61,896 nt of DNA from Nocardia nova NBRC 15556 (GTDB taxonomy: Bacteria; Actinomycetota; Actinomycetes; Mycobacteriales; Mycobacteriaceae): positions 1 through 61,896 of the forward strand of contig NZ_BDBN01000049.1 in NCBI RefSeq assembly GCF_001613005.1, written 5' to 3'. Of this stretch, positions 33,401-41,941 are shown in pieces. The notes under the pieces were generated by a model. That model searched no databases, was not told the origin of the DNA, and saw only the letters and a program-made list of their open reading frames with translations. The translations under genes and the position numbers were made by a program. Positions within the stretch are counted from its first letter, which is position 1. Each line of letters begins with the position of its first letter.

Positions 33401-34271
33401 GGCGCGCTCGAAGGCCGCCGCGGACCGGCTCGAATCATTGGGTGCCACACCGCATCCGGGCTCCCTGGACGACCTCGACAGTCTGCGGAGCGGCGCGGCA
33501 GCCGCCGACGGCGTCTTGCACATGGCTTACGGGGGCGACTACGCAGATCCGGATGACCTCATTCGCCGCGACTGCGGCGCGATCGAAGCACTCGGGCAGG
33601 CGCTGGCCGGCTCCGGCAAGCCCCCTGTCAGCACCTCGGGCACTCTGGTGACCAGGGCCGGGCGGGTCAGCACCGAGCAGGAGGCGCCGGACCCCGATTC
33701 GGTCGCCGCATTCCGCATTGCGGGCGAGCAGACCTGTTTGAGCTTTGCCGAGTGCGGGGTGCGGGCCGGCGTGGTACGACTCGCGCCGACCGTGCACGGC
33801 CCCGGCGACTACGGGTTCATTCCGGCTCTCGTCGCGGCCGCGCGCAGGTCAGGAGTCTCGGCCTACATCGGCGAGGGCGCAAATCGGTGGCCGGCGGTCC
33901 ACCGCGCCGACGCCGCGGTCTTGTTCCGGTTGGCCCTCGAGAAGGCTCCCGCCGGCAGCGTGCTCCACGACGTCGGCGAAAGCGCTGTCACGATCAGAAG
34001 TGTCGCGGAGCAGATCGCGCACATGCTCGACATCCCCACCGCTTCCCTGACACTCGACCAGGCCGCCGCGCATCTCGGGAACCCCTTCCTGGCCCGATTC
34101 TTCTCCCTCGACGTCCCGGTCTCCAGCGACCACACCCGAGCGCTGCTGGGGTGGAAGCCTCACCACGCGACATTGCTCGACGACCTGCGGACCGGGGACT
34201 ATTTCACCCCGGAGGCGAGCATCCGGGCCGACCGTGTGTGGCTGCCGCACGGTGCGCACGAGCACAGCTGA
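33399..34271 (+). pseudogene. 5'-truncated NAD(P)-dependent epimerase/SDR remnant
   Basis: 290 residues from an ATG at 33399. The homologous part begins at ARSKAAADRLESLGATPHPG, where intact relatives already have about 33 residues including the GxxGxxG cofactor loop and first strand. The rest is well preserved (AAAADGVLHMAY; VVRLAPTVHGPGDYGFIPAL; HRADAAVLFRLALEKA; LLGWKPHHATLLDDL). Without the dinucleotide-binding loop it should be inactive. The good preservation suggests the truncation is recent. In intact loci this type of SDR is commonly divergent from a TetR regulator, which is what remains on the other side. Confidence 0.78.
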
Positions 34272-34308
34272 CCCGTCTGTGTGAACCGGGGAGACGGCGA
34301 GGCCATCC

Positions 34309-34782
34309 TCATCCCAAGGTTTCCGACAAGGGGGTTCGAGCCTCGGCGAGTTTGCGGTAGTCCTCGAGGATGCGGCGAATGGAGGGAGTCACGCGCAGGT
34401 CGCTGCCCAGTGGCGCCCAGGTGTAGGCACTGTGCACGGACAGGCGGATGGGGTACGTGGCGGCCACGTCGACGGCGAAGTGCAGGCGGCGGACCGGTTT
34501 TCCGCCGGGCGAGAGATAGTCGAAAGAACCTACGTGGCAACGGATTCGGGTGACGTTCAGCCCGGTCTCGGTGGCGACGCCGCGGGCCACGGCCGCGTCC
34601 AGCGGTTCGCCGGGTTCGACGGTGGTGCCGGGAAGTTTGAGGGTGGCCTTGATGGGGCCGCTGTCGTCACGTTCCAGCAGCAGAACCTCCCCGCCGCGAT
34701 CGATGATCGTGCCGATTCGTAGTGCGACACCGTCCTTTTCCGCGCTTTCGTACAGTTCGTCGAGCATGGATGTAGAGATCAT
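34309..34782 (-). CDS. Nudix-fold protein with a degenerate Nudix box
   Basis: 157 residues if started at the ATG at 34782; a second ATG at 34767 is possible and neither has a strong ribosome site. The fold signature LRIGTIIDRGGEVLLLERDDSG and KLPGTTVEPGEPLDAAVARGVATETGL is clear, but the box reads R-G-V-A-T-E-T-G instead of R-E-x-x-E-E-x-G, losing two of the metal-binding acidic residues. It may be a non-hydrolytic Nudix sensor or a decayed enzyme. It is divergent from the amidase gene 325 bp away and has no obvious partner. Confidence 0.75.
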   Translation of the reverse strand: MISTSMLDELYESAEKDGVALRIGTIIDRGGEVLLLERDDSGPIKATLKLPGTTVEPGEPLDAAVARGVATETGLNVTRIRCHVGSFDYLSPGGKPVRRLHFAVDVAATYPIRLSVHSAYTWAPLGSDLRVTPSIRRILEDYRKLAEARTPLSETLG

Positions 34783-35107
34783 CCGACTCACCAACCCTCG
34801 ATCGGTGCACCACACGGGCAGTACAAGACGACCCATTATTACGGTAGACCGGAAGCAATGCGCGAAGGGCGGATTCGGTCGCCTTGGTGCGTCACGGCCG
34901 AACCGTTCGCGTGGTCGGTGCCTTCGGCGCGCTCGGGTTCCCGTCCGAGGGCCACGGGGCGGTCTCGACCCGGGACAAGCCGTTCGGAAGGACGGATTCG
35001 ATGAACCATCGGTATTGCTCCGGGCGTGGGTCCCTCGTCGTAGAGTTCGAGAGGACGCTGGAACTCGCGCGCGTGGTGTGACCGGTCGAGCGAAAACAGG
35101 AGCGCAG
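34783..35107. other. 325-bp divergent intergenic region, no gene seen
   Basis: Lies between the divergent degenerate Nudix and amidase genes. It contains a short AT-rich patch (34835-34841) unusual for this GC-rich window, and GGAG just before the amidase GTG. I see no convincing coding sequence, hairpin or well-spaced promoter. Confidence 0.5.
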
Positions 35108-36589
35108 GTGAATTTCGAGGAGTACCGCCGACACGACGCCACCGGTCTCGCGGAACTGGTCGCGAAGAAGGAGGTCACGGCCGCCGAACTGCTGGCATCA
35201 GCCCGGGAACGCGCCGCCGAGGTGAACCCGCGGATCAACGCGATCATCGCCGACGTCCCGTGCTCGGCCGACGCGGAGCGCACGGGAGCCTTCGCCGGTG
35301 TCCCGTTCCTCATCAAGGATCTCGGAATGGATTACGCCGGGCTCCCGTCCTCGCAGGGATCGCGGTCGTTGCGCACGACTGCGGCGACCGAGCACGCGAC
35401 GATCGTTCAGCGGTGGCTCGACGCCGGCCTGATGATCTTCGGCAAGACGAACATGCCCGAGTTCGGCGCCAAGGCGATCACCGAGCCCGAGCTCTGGGGA
35501 CCGACCCGAAATCCGTGGGACCTGTCGCGAACGCCGGGTGGGTCGTCGGGCGGTTCCGCGGCGGCGGTCGCGGCGGGCATCGTTCCCGCCGCCGGTGCGA
35601 ACGACGGCGGCGGTTCGATCCGGATTCCGGCCGGTTGCTGCGGGCTCGTGGGTCTGAAACCGGGACGCGGGGTGACCCCCATGGGGCCGGCGACCGGAGA
35701 ACTCATGCACGGTGCCGCTGTTCAAGGGGTCGTCACACGCTCGGTCCGCGACACCGCCGGGATGCTCGATGTCATCGCCGGCGGAGAATCGTGGGGTCCG
35801 TTTCAGCCGGCGGTGGCCGGGCCCTACCGCGACGCGGTAGGCCAGGATCCCGGCCGGCTCCGGATCGGCGTGCGGATCCCGACAGCCATTACGCCCGAAC
35901 CCGACCCCGAGGCCTACGCGGCGGTCGAGGCGGCAACGCGAGTACTGACCGAGCTGGGTCACCAGGTGGAAATCCTGGAAGAGGCACCGTTCGACGACGC
36001 TGCCCTGGCCGGTGAGTTCTTGCTCACCTGGTTCGTCTACATCGCCTACGAGGTCGCCGACGCGCGCCGCATCTCCGGCTGCGGCAACGAGGGGTTCGAA
36101 CGCGACACCCTGGTCATGGCGGCGTTGGGCAATGCGACCCGAGGCCCGGAGTACGTCGCCGCCGTCGAGGCCCGGCACGGCCATGCGCGTCGACTGACCG
36201 AGTACTTCCGGGCCCACGATCTGCTGCTGACGCCCACGATGGCCACCCCGCCGCCCAAGATCGGGGAGTTCGAATTGCCGAAGTCGCTCCAACGCGTGAC
36301 CGACGCGATTCTCAAGACCCGTACCGCCGGCCTGCTCAAGCACACCTCGATCGTCGACGACTTGATCAACAGTAACCTGAGCTGGGTGCCCTACACCCAG
36401 CTCGCCAATATCACCGGCAGACCAGCGATCTCCCTGCCGCTGCACTGGACCGCCGACGGACTTCCCCTGGGGGTCCAACTCGTGGCCCCATTGGGCGGAG
36501 AATCGACACTGATCAAGATCGCCGCCCAGGTCGAGCAGGCGGCGCCGTGGTTCGACAAGGTCGCCGAACGGAGCCGGCTCCAGAGCTGA
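35108..36589 (+). CDS. Amidase signature family hydrolase
   Basis: 493 residues from GTG with CAGGAG just upstream. The catalytic Lys is in GVPFLIKDLGMDYAG, the bridging cis-Ser in the Gly/Ser-rich PGGSSGGSAAAVAAG, and the nucleophilic Ser in ANDGGGSIRIPAGCCGLVGLKP: the full Ser-cisSer-Lys triad. Overall it resembles the 6-aminohexanoate cyclic dimer hydrolase (NylA)/GatA-like branch, but it lacks gatB/gatC neighbours and is not a tRNA amidotransferase. Substrate unknown, probably an amide from xenobiotic or secondary metabolism. It converges on the carboxylesterase gene with 23 bp between. Confidence 0.92.
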   Translation: MNFEEYRRHDATGLAELVAKKEVTAAELLASARERAAEVNPRINAIIADVPCSADAERTGAFAGVPFLIKDLGMDYAGLPSSQGSRSLRTTAATEHATIVQRWLDAGLMIFGKTNMPEFGAKAITEPELWGPTRNPWDLSRTPGGSSGGSAAAVAAGIVPAAGANDGGGSIRIPAGCCGLVGLKPGRGVTPMGPATGELMHGAAVQGVVTRSVRDTAGMLDVIAGGESWGPFQPAVAGPYRDAVGQDPGRLRIGVRIPTAITPEPDPEAYAAVEAATRVLTELGHQVEILEEAPFDDAALAGEFLLTWFVYIAYEVADARRISGCGNEGFERDTLVMAALGNATRGPEYVAAVEARHGHARRLTEYFRAHDLLLTPTMATPPPKIGEFELPKSLQRVTDAILKTRTAGLLKHTSIVDDLINSNLSWVPYTQLANITGRPAISLPLHWTADGLPLGVQLVAPLGGESTLIKIAAQVEQAAPWFDKVAERSRLQS

Positions 36590-36612
36590 AACCGGCGCGC
36601 AGCGGTCGCCTG

Positions 36613-38220
36613 CTATCCGATGTGATCGATACCGGCCCACAGGTCGCAGTGGTGCTGTGCGGCGAAGGTGCCGGCGGGCCCGATGCGGTCGCTGCCGAGC
36701 TCGAGGGTGGTGTCGGCGGCGGCATGGGGCCACGGGGTCAGGGCCGGTGTTTCGGGATTTCCGGTGTGGGCGAATTGCGCCCAGCTGTCCTGAATATCGC
36801 GCGAAAGCCGGTCGGCCGCGGGCGGCAACGGAATGGGCAGGCCCATGAGCGAGGAGAAGACGTAGGGGACCTCGGCGCCGTGGAACGCGCCCGGCAGTAG
36901 CGGATTGGGTGGCAGGGGTGCGTCGTTGAACTGGTACCGCCACACCTGCGCGCCGCCGCGGCGGGCGGTCTCGGCGGTGAATTGTGCCGGGCAGGCGAAG
37001 AATCCGTCGGTGAGCACGCGTTCCTTGGCGGCCGCGGGCGTGGGATACGCCGAGATCGGGTAGCGCTGGAGTACGCGATCGGCGCTATCGCCGAACAGTT
37101 CTCGGGTCCACTGCGTGTAATCGGTTGCCGAGGGCGTGGTTCCGTGTCCGTAGTCGAGCAGTGCGATGAAGGTCGCGCCCTCGTCGGCATTGCTGCCCAC
37201 AATCAGTGGGATGTCACGCGCCGCGCCGCCCGCCAGGGCGTTCTCGGGCGTGTCGGTCACCACGACCCCGTCGCGGATGGGTGTCCACGTGACGGCCATG
37301 GTGTTCAGTTGCGTGGTCGGAGAGTCGAGGAGCCGATCGACGGGCAATGTGCGCAGGCAGGCCAACCGGGTGGCGGGGTCGGCGCAGCCCAGGCTGGATG
37401 CGTAGTCGCCGGATCGCTGATAGGCAACCTGCGGGGTGGGTGGTGCGAGCGGACTTCGTGCGCACGAACCGCTTTCGACGATGGCTTTGGCGTAGAGGCC
37501 GCGCGCTGTCGGGGAGGCGAGTTGGGTGCAGACGCTCATGCCGCCGGCGGATTCACCGAACAGCGTGACGTTGCCGGGATCTCCGCCGAAGGCTGTCGCA
37601 TTGTCGTGAATCCAGCGCAGCGCGGCCTGCTGATCGAGGGTGCCGTATGTCCCTGTCGCGCCGCCATTTTCGGCGGCCAGTTCGGGCAGGGCCAGAAAGC
37701 CGAAGGGCCCGACGCGATAGTTCGGGACCGCCACGATGACCTGTCCGTCGCGGACCAGGCGGGCGGGGGAGTCGTATTGGGCATTGGATCCGAGGACGAA
37801 CGCGCCGCCGTAGAGCCACACCATCACCGGCAGCGCGGTGCCGGCGGGGTGTTCGGGCACGTAGAGGTCGATACTGAGGCAGTCTTCGCTCGACGGCTGC
37901 AACACCACTCCGGGCACGGGAGACGACTGCGGGCATTGCGGTCCGTGGGCGACCGCCGGGCGGACACCCGGCCAGGGCGGTGCGGGCTGCGGTGGCGCGA
38001 ACCGGGCGGCTTGCGCGAACGGCACCCCGAGATATCGAACGACACCATCGGCGCGTACGCCGCGAATCTGCCCGCCGGTGACACCGACAACCGGCTCCGA
38101 ACCGGCGTCCGGTGCGGCGTGGGCGGTCGGTGTCACCACCGCCATCGCTACCGCGGCGACGCTGATCAGTATCGAGGACAGCCACGGCGCTCGGGTGCGA
38201 GGGGCAGTGCGGATCGGCAT
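36613..38220 (-). CDS. Secreted type-B carboxylesterase
   Basis: 535 residues. A Sec signal peptide (about 1-36, ending PTAHAAPDAG) indicates export. The alpha/beta-hydrolase core shows EDCLSIDLYVP, the oxyanion loop VWLYGGAFVLGS, the nucleophile FGESAGG, an acidic residue in SNADEGATF and the His in PGAFHGAEVPYVF. Cys residues near QCPQS and EDCL are placed for the usual disulphide. It should hydrolyse carboxylic esters outside the cell. GGGAG lies 6 nt before the ATG. A palindrome 25 nt upstream and a divergent MarR gene suggest regulation by that protein. Confidence 0.93.
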   Translation of the reverse strand: MPIRTAPRTRAPWLSSILISVAAVAMAVVTPTAHAAPDAGSEPVVGVTGGQIRGVRADGVVRYLGVPFAQAARFAPPQPAPPWPGVRPAVAHGPQCPQSSPVPGVVLQPSSEDCLSIDLYVPEHPAGTALPVMVWLYGGAFVLGSNAQYDSPARLVRDGQVIVAVPNYRVGPFGFLALPELAAENGGATGTYGTLDQQAALRWIHDNATAFGGDPGNVTLFGESAGGMSVCTQLASPTARGLYAKAIVESGSCARSPLAPPTPQVAYQRSGDYASSLGCADPATRLACLRTLPVDRLLDSPTTQLNTMAVTWTPIRDGVVVTDTPENALAGGAARDIPLIVGSNADEGATFIALLDYGHGTTPSATDYTQWTRELFGDSADRVLQRYPISAYPTPAAAKERVLTDGFFACPAQFTAETARRGGAQVWRYQFNDAPLPPNPLLPGAFHGAEVPYVFSSLMGLPIPLPPAADRLSRDIQDSWAQFAHTGNPETPALTPWPHAAADTTLELGSDRIGPAGTFAAQHHCDLWAGIDHIG

Positions 38221-38244
38221 GTGAAGCTCCCTGACTCCATTTAA

Positions 38245-38257
38245 TTTTGCAGCAAAA
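38245..38257. promoter_or_regulatory. Candidate MarR operator
   Basis: TTTTGC-A-GCAAAA is a perfect 6-bp inverted repeat with one central base, in a short AT-rich island 25 nt upstream of the carboxylesterase start and facing the divergent MarR gene. Symmetry and location fit a MarR operator controlling the esterase. Confidence 0.45.
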
Positions 38258-38438
38258 GTACTGTAGGCGGGCGTCTTCGCCGCGCGCACCGTTTTCGTGA
38301 AAGCCAGGGTTGTCGCGCACGTATGCGTTTTCGGTTGCGCGGCAGTGATATTCGAAGATACTTTCAATGCAGAACCAAGTATGTCGCGTCCCCCACTTAT
38401 CCTTTCCGCCGGGTCCGTACCGGCCGTGCGGGCAGAAT

Positions 38439-38930
38439 ATGGGGGTGGAAACCTCGGCCTCACCAACGGATCCGGTCTCGCGGGTGCCGGTGGACGCCCA
38501 ACTCAGCGCGTTGCTCGGACCGCTGCGCCGGGCGGTCCTGCGTCGCACGCGAGCCGCCGAGGATCTGCCGGATCTCCCCGAAGCGCAGATCGAACTGCTC
38601 CGGCTCCTGGTGGCGACGGGCGGAGTCGCGCCGAGCCGGGCGGCCGCCGAATTGAACGTGGCACAGTCCACCATCAGCAATCTGCTGCGCACCATGACCG
38701 CGGACGACCTCGTCGAGCGGCTGCCGACACCGGGGGACGGGCGTGGGGCGATGCTCGTCGCGTCGGCGCGGGCGCGCGAGCTGCTGGATCGGTACGACCG
38801 CGCGAGCGCGGCGATGCTGCGCGAAACGCTGGCCCGGCTCTCCGCCGCCGATCGCCGGGCGGTGGAATCGGCGGTCCCCGCATTGCGGCGGCTGCTCGCG
38901 GAGCTCAGCGGTCAGCCGGGGTCACGGTGA
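38439..38930 (+). CDS. MarR family transcriptional regulator
   Basis: About 163 residues from ATG 38439. A GTG at 38445 preceded 6 nt by CAGAAT could be the true leaderless start; an ATG at 38367 is also in frame. The winged helix includes PEAQIELLRLLVATGGVAPSRAAAELNVAQSTISNLLRTMTADDLVER, with recognition helix and wing (PGDGRGAMLVAS) typical of MarR. The C-terminal helix forms the dimer. It is divergent from the secreted esterase and is the likely repressor of it; ligand unknown. Confidence 0.88.
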   Translation: MGVETSASPTDPVSRVPVDAQLSALLGPLRRAVLRRTRAAEDLPDLPEAQIELLRLLVATGGVAPSRAAAELNVAQSTISNLLRTMTADDLVERLPTPGDGRGAMLVASARARELLDRYDRASAAMLRETLARLSAADRRAVESAVPALRRLLAELSGQPGSR

Positions 38931-39102
38931 CGGTGTCGCCGCCCGGAGATTTCGTCGGAAGGCGCGTTCGATGAGGCCGCCCCATCCGCACGGCTGCGGG
39001 CGCGGATTCGCGATGGCCGAGAGTCGCTTCGAATTGTGACGGTTTGCTTACCGGTGGCGCCGCGTCCCCGCATCGCGCCGCGACCGTGGCCAGAATCTCG
39101 GT

Positions 39103-40167
39103 ATGCGGATTCTGCTGACCGGAGCGGCCGGGTTTATCGGATCTCATGTGTGGCGCGCGTTGACCGATGCGGGGCACGAGGTGGTGGCGGTCGATGCGAT
39201 GCTCAGTGCGGCGCACGGCGTCGAGGCCCGGCCGCCGGACGGGCTGCATCGCTTCGACGTGCGCGACCAGGACGCGCTCGACCGTGTGCTGCCGGGAATC
39301 GATGTGGTGTGCCATCAGGCCGCGGTGGTGGGTGCGGGGGTGACCGTTCAGGATGCGCCCGCCTACGCCAGTCACAACGATCTGGGAACGGCGGTACTGC
39401 TGGCAGCGATGGATCGGGCCGGTTGCCGCAGGCTGGTGCTGGCATCGTCGATGGTGGTGTACGGCGAAGGGCGTTATCGCACAGCCGATTCCGTGGCGGT
39501 GACCCCGTTGCCACGTCGGCGCGCAGACCTCGAGCGCGGTGTATTCGATCATCGCCACCCCGACACCGGTGCGCCACTGCACTGGGCGCCGGTGCCGGAG
39601 GATGCGACACTGGACCCGCGCAGCCTGTATGCCGCCAGCAAACTCGCGCAGGAGAACTATGCCGCGGCGTGGGCCACGGCCACCGGCTCGACGGTGACCG
39701 CACTGCGCTACCACAACGTCTACGGACCCGAGATGCCCAGGGATACACCGTATTCCGGTGTGGCCGCGATCTTCCGCTCGGCGCTCGAGGCGGGGGCGGC
39801 GCCGCGCGTATTCGAGGACGGCGCCCAGATGCGCGACTTCGTGCACGTGACCGATATCGCCGACGCCAACCGGCGGGCCGTGGAACAGCCGTTGGACCGG
39901 TTCACGGCGCTGAATATCGCATCGGGACATCCGATCAGCATCGGCGCGGTGGCCGCGATCCTCGCCCGTGCCCAGGGCGGCCCCGAGCCGGTGGTGACCG
40001 GCGAGTTCCGGCCGGGCGATGTGCGGCATATCGTCGCGGGACCGGATCGGGCCCGCGAACTGCTGGGCTTCACCGCGGCGATCGATCCCACGCAGGGGCT
40101 CACCGACTTCGCCACCGCTCCGTTGCGGGCCGCCGCCGGTGCGGGGGCGCCGCAGTGGCGGCACTGA
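39103..40167 (+). CDS. NAD-dependent nucleotide-sugar epimerase/dehydratase
   Basis: 354 residues. An extended SDR with N-terminal ILLTGAAGFIGSHV, VAVDAMLSAAHG, catalytic Ser-Met region LASSMVVYGEG and YAASKLAQE (YxxxK). The pattern GHPISIGAVAAIL and RPGDVRHIVAGPDRARELLGF is that of UDP-/dTDP-sugar epimerases. An insert of roughly 40 residues after the VVYGEG motif (RRRADLERGVFDHRHPDTGAP) is unusual. Probably makes a sugar donor used by the glycosyltransferases nearby (inference). It converges on the kinase gene with 9 bp between. A weak CAGAAT box ends 6 nt before the ATG. Confidence 0.9.
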   Translation: MRILLTGAAGFIGSHVWRALTDAGHEVVAVDAMLSAAHGVEARPPDGLHRFDVRDQDALDRVLPGIDVVCHQAAVVGAGVTVQDAPAYASHNDLGTAVLLAAMDRAGCRRLVLASSMVVYGEGRYRTADSVAVTPLPRRRADLERGVFDHRHPDTGAPLHWAPVPEDATLDPRSLYAASKLAQENYAAAWATATGSTVTALRYHNVYGPEMPRDTPYSGVAAIFRSALEAGAAPRVFEDGAQMRDFVHVTDIADANRRAVEQPLDRFTALNIASGHPISIGAVAAILARAQGGPEPVVTGEFRPGDVRHIVAGPDRARELLGFTAAIDPTQGLTDFATAPLRAAAGAGAPQWRH

Positions 40168-40176
40168 CGGCGACGC

Positions 40177-41253
40177 TCAGGACGACGAGATCGACAACCC
40201 GCGCTCGTGAGCGGGCGGCGACACCGCGGCACGGCCGGCACCGCCGAGCAGTGGCAGCCGAATGTCGAAGCGAGCGCCTCGTTCCCGGTTCGACGCGCTG
40301 ATTTCGCCGTGGTGGACCGACACCAGACCGGCGGCGATCGCCAGGCCCATACCGCTACCTCCGCCCTCGGCCGCGGGCGAGCGCGCGGCGGTGCCGCGAT
40401 ATCCGGCCTCGAAAATGCGGGGGAGATCCGCCTCGGCGATGCCGGGACCGGTGTCGTCGATGCGCACCCAGGCGCCGGCGTGTGCGACCCCGGCCGAGAT
40501 GTCGATACATCCGCCCGGCGGGGTGTGCGCGATCGCATTGGCCACGAGGTTGGTCAGCACCCGGGTCAGCGCCTGGTCGCTGCCGGCCACGGTGATCGCC
40601 GAATCCGGTTGCCGGGCAGACAGTTTCACTCCCGCACGCCCGGCGGCCGGCTCGGTGGCGGCGACCACCTCGTCGATGAGTTCGCGCAGATCCAGTGGTT
40701 CCAGGTGCAGGCGCAGGGCTCCGGCGTTGATCTTCGACATCTCGAACAGGTCGTCGACCATGCCCGACAATCGCGTGGTCTCACGCACCACCTGCCTGCC
40801 GTAGCGCTCGACATCTCCGGTCTGCGCGACCACGCCGTCGGCGAGCGCCTCGCCCATCGCCCGGATCCCGGCCAGCGGCGTGCGCAGATCGTGGCTGACC
40901 CACGCCACCAGTTCGCGCCGCGACGCCTCGGCGGCGCGCTCCTGATCGAGCATCTGTTTCTCCCAGACCAGCTGCCGTGCCTGCGCCCGGCCCAGGACGA
41001 CCGCCGCGGGCACGGTCACCGCCGTGACCACGACGAGGACCACCGACATCTTGGCCAGCGCGTCGCTGAACATCAGACCGCTGACGGCGATGAAACCGCT
41101 GAGGGTGGCCAGCGTCGGGATCAGCACCAGAATCACCATCGACAGCCCGAGGGCCCGATTGCGAAAGGCGCGCAGCAGCACCGCTCCGAGCGCGACGACC
41201 GGCACCGACCCGGCCAGTGCCCATCCGACCAGTCCCGCAACATCATTCGGCAC
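40177..41253 (-). CDS. Membrane sensor histidine kinase
   Basis: 358 residues from the GTG at 41253 (CAGGAG 7 nt upstream). Three or four N-terminal membrane spans (about 5-95) with almost no extracellular domain, then the dimerisation helix AWVSHDLRTPLAGIRAMGEAL with the phospho-His, and the ATPase domain with N box (NLVANAIAHTPPGG), G1 (DDTGPGIAEADLPRIF) and G2 (GGGSGMGLAIAAGLV). An intramembrane-sensing type is likely. It overlaps the response-regulator gene by 11 bp and is its cognate kinase. The signal is unknown. Confidence 0.93.
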   Translation of the reverse strand: MPNDVAGLVGWALAGSVPVVALGAVLLRAFRNRALGLSMVILVLIPTLATLSGFIAVSGLMFSDALAKMSVVLVVVTAVTVPAAVVLGRAQARQLVWEKQMLDQERAAEASRRELVAWVSHDLRTPLAGIRAMGEALADGVVAQTGDVERYGRQVVRETTRLSGMVDDLFEMSKINAGALRLHLEPLDLRELIDEVVAATEPAAGRAGVKLSARQPDSAITVAGSDQALTRVLTNLVANAIAHTPPGGCIDISAGVAHAGAWVRIDDTGPGIAEADLPRIFEAGYRGTAARSPAAEGGGSGMGLAIAAGLVSVHHGEISASNRERGARFDIRLPLLGGAGRAAVSPPAHERGLSISSS

Positions 41254-41941
41254 GATCGACTCCTGTCCCGATACCCCAGGCGTAGCCCCGCCCCCACACC
41301 GTCTCGATCCGGTGGGTATCGCCGAGTTTGGCACGCAAGCGTTTGACGTGCACCGTCACCGTCGACTGGTCGCCGAAATCCCAGCCCCACACCTGCGCGA
41401 GCAGTTCCGTCCGGCTGAACACGCGCCGCTGATTGGCCAGCAGGAAAGACAACAGGTCGAATTCGCGTGCCGTCAGCGATACCGGCCGCCCGGCGATATC
41501 CACCGTCCGGGCCGCCGGCCGCAGGCGGATCTCGCCGCTGCGCAGTACACCGGCCGTCGGCGCCGGTCCGTGGGTGCGGCGCAGCACCGACGCCACCCGC
41601 AGCGCCAGCTCGCGCGGACTGAACGGCTTGGTCAGGTAGTCGTCGGCGCCCGCTGTCAGCCCGAGCACGCGATCCTCCTCCTCGCCGAGGGCCGTGAGCA
41701 TGATGATCGGTGTCTCGGGATGCTCGCCCTCGCGCACCGACCGGCACAACTCGATGCCGTCGGGCGCGGGCATCATCACGTCGAGAACGGCCAGATCGAT
41801 GTCACCGCCGTCGAGGGCGCGTTCCGCCTGTACGCCGTCGGCGGCTTCGGTGACCTCCATGCCGTCGCGTTCGAGGTAGCGGCGGACCACCTCACGCACG
41901 ACGGGATCGTCATCGGCGATCAAAATGCGCACCGCGCTCAC
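41243..41941 (-). CDS. OmpR/PhoB-family response regulator
   Basis: 232 residues; its GTG overlaps the stop of the membrane-protein gene (GTGA). Receiver domain (about 1-120): RILIADDDPVV acid pocket, phospho-acceptor Asp in LAVLDVMMPAPDG, Thr in IIMLTALGE, Lys in YLTKPFSP. DNA-binding domain (about 135-225): the winged helix with FDLLSFLLANQRRVFSRTELLAQVWG and VTVHVKRLRAKLGD. It should be phosphorylated by the overlapping kinase and may control its own operon and the divergent glycosyltransferase genes. Confidence 0.95.
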   Translation of the reverse strand: MSAVRILIADDDPVVREVVRRYLERDGMEVTEAADGVQAERALDGGDIDLAVLDVMMPAPDGIELCRSVREGEHPETPIIMLTALGEEEDRVLGLTAGADDYLTKPFSPRELALRVASVLRRTHGPAPTAGVLRSGEIRLRPAARTVDIAGRPVSLTAREFDLLSFLLANQRRVFSRTELLAQVWGWDFGDQSTVTVHVKRLRAKLGDTHRIETVWGRGYAWGIGTGVDRAE

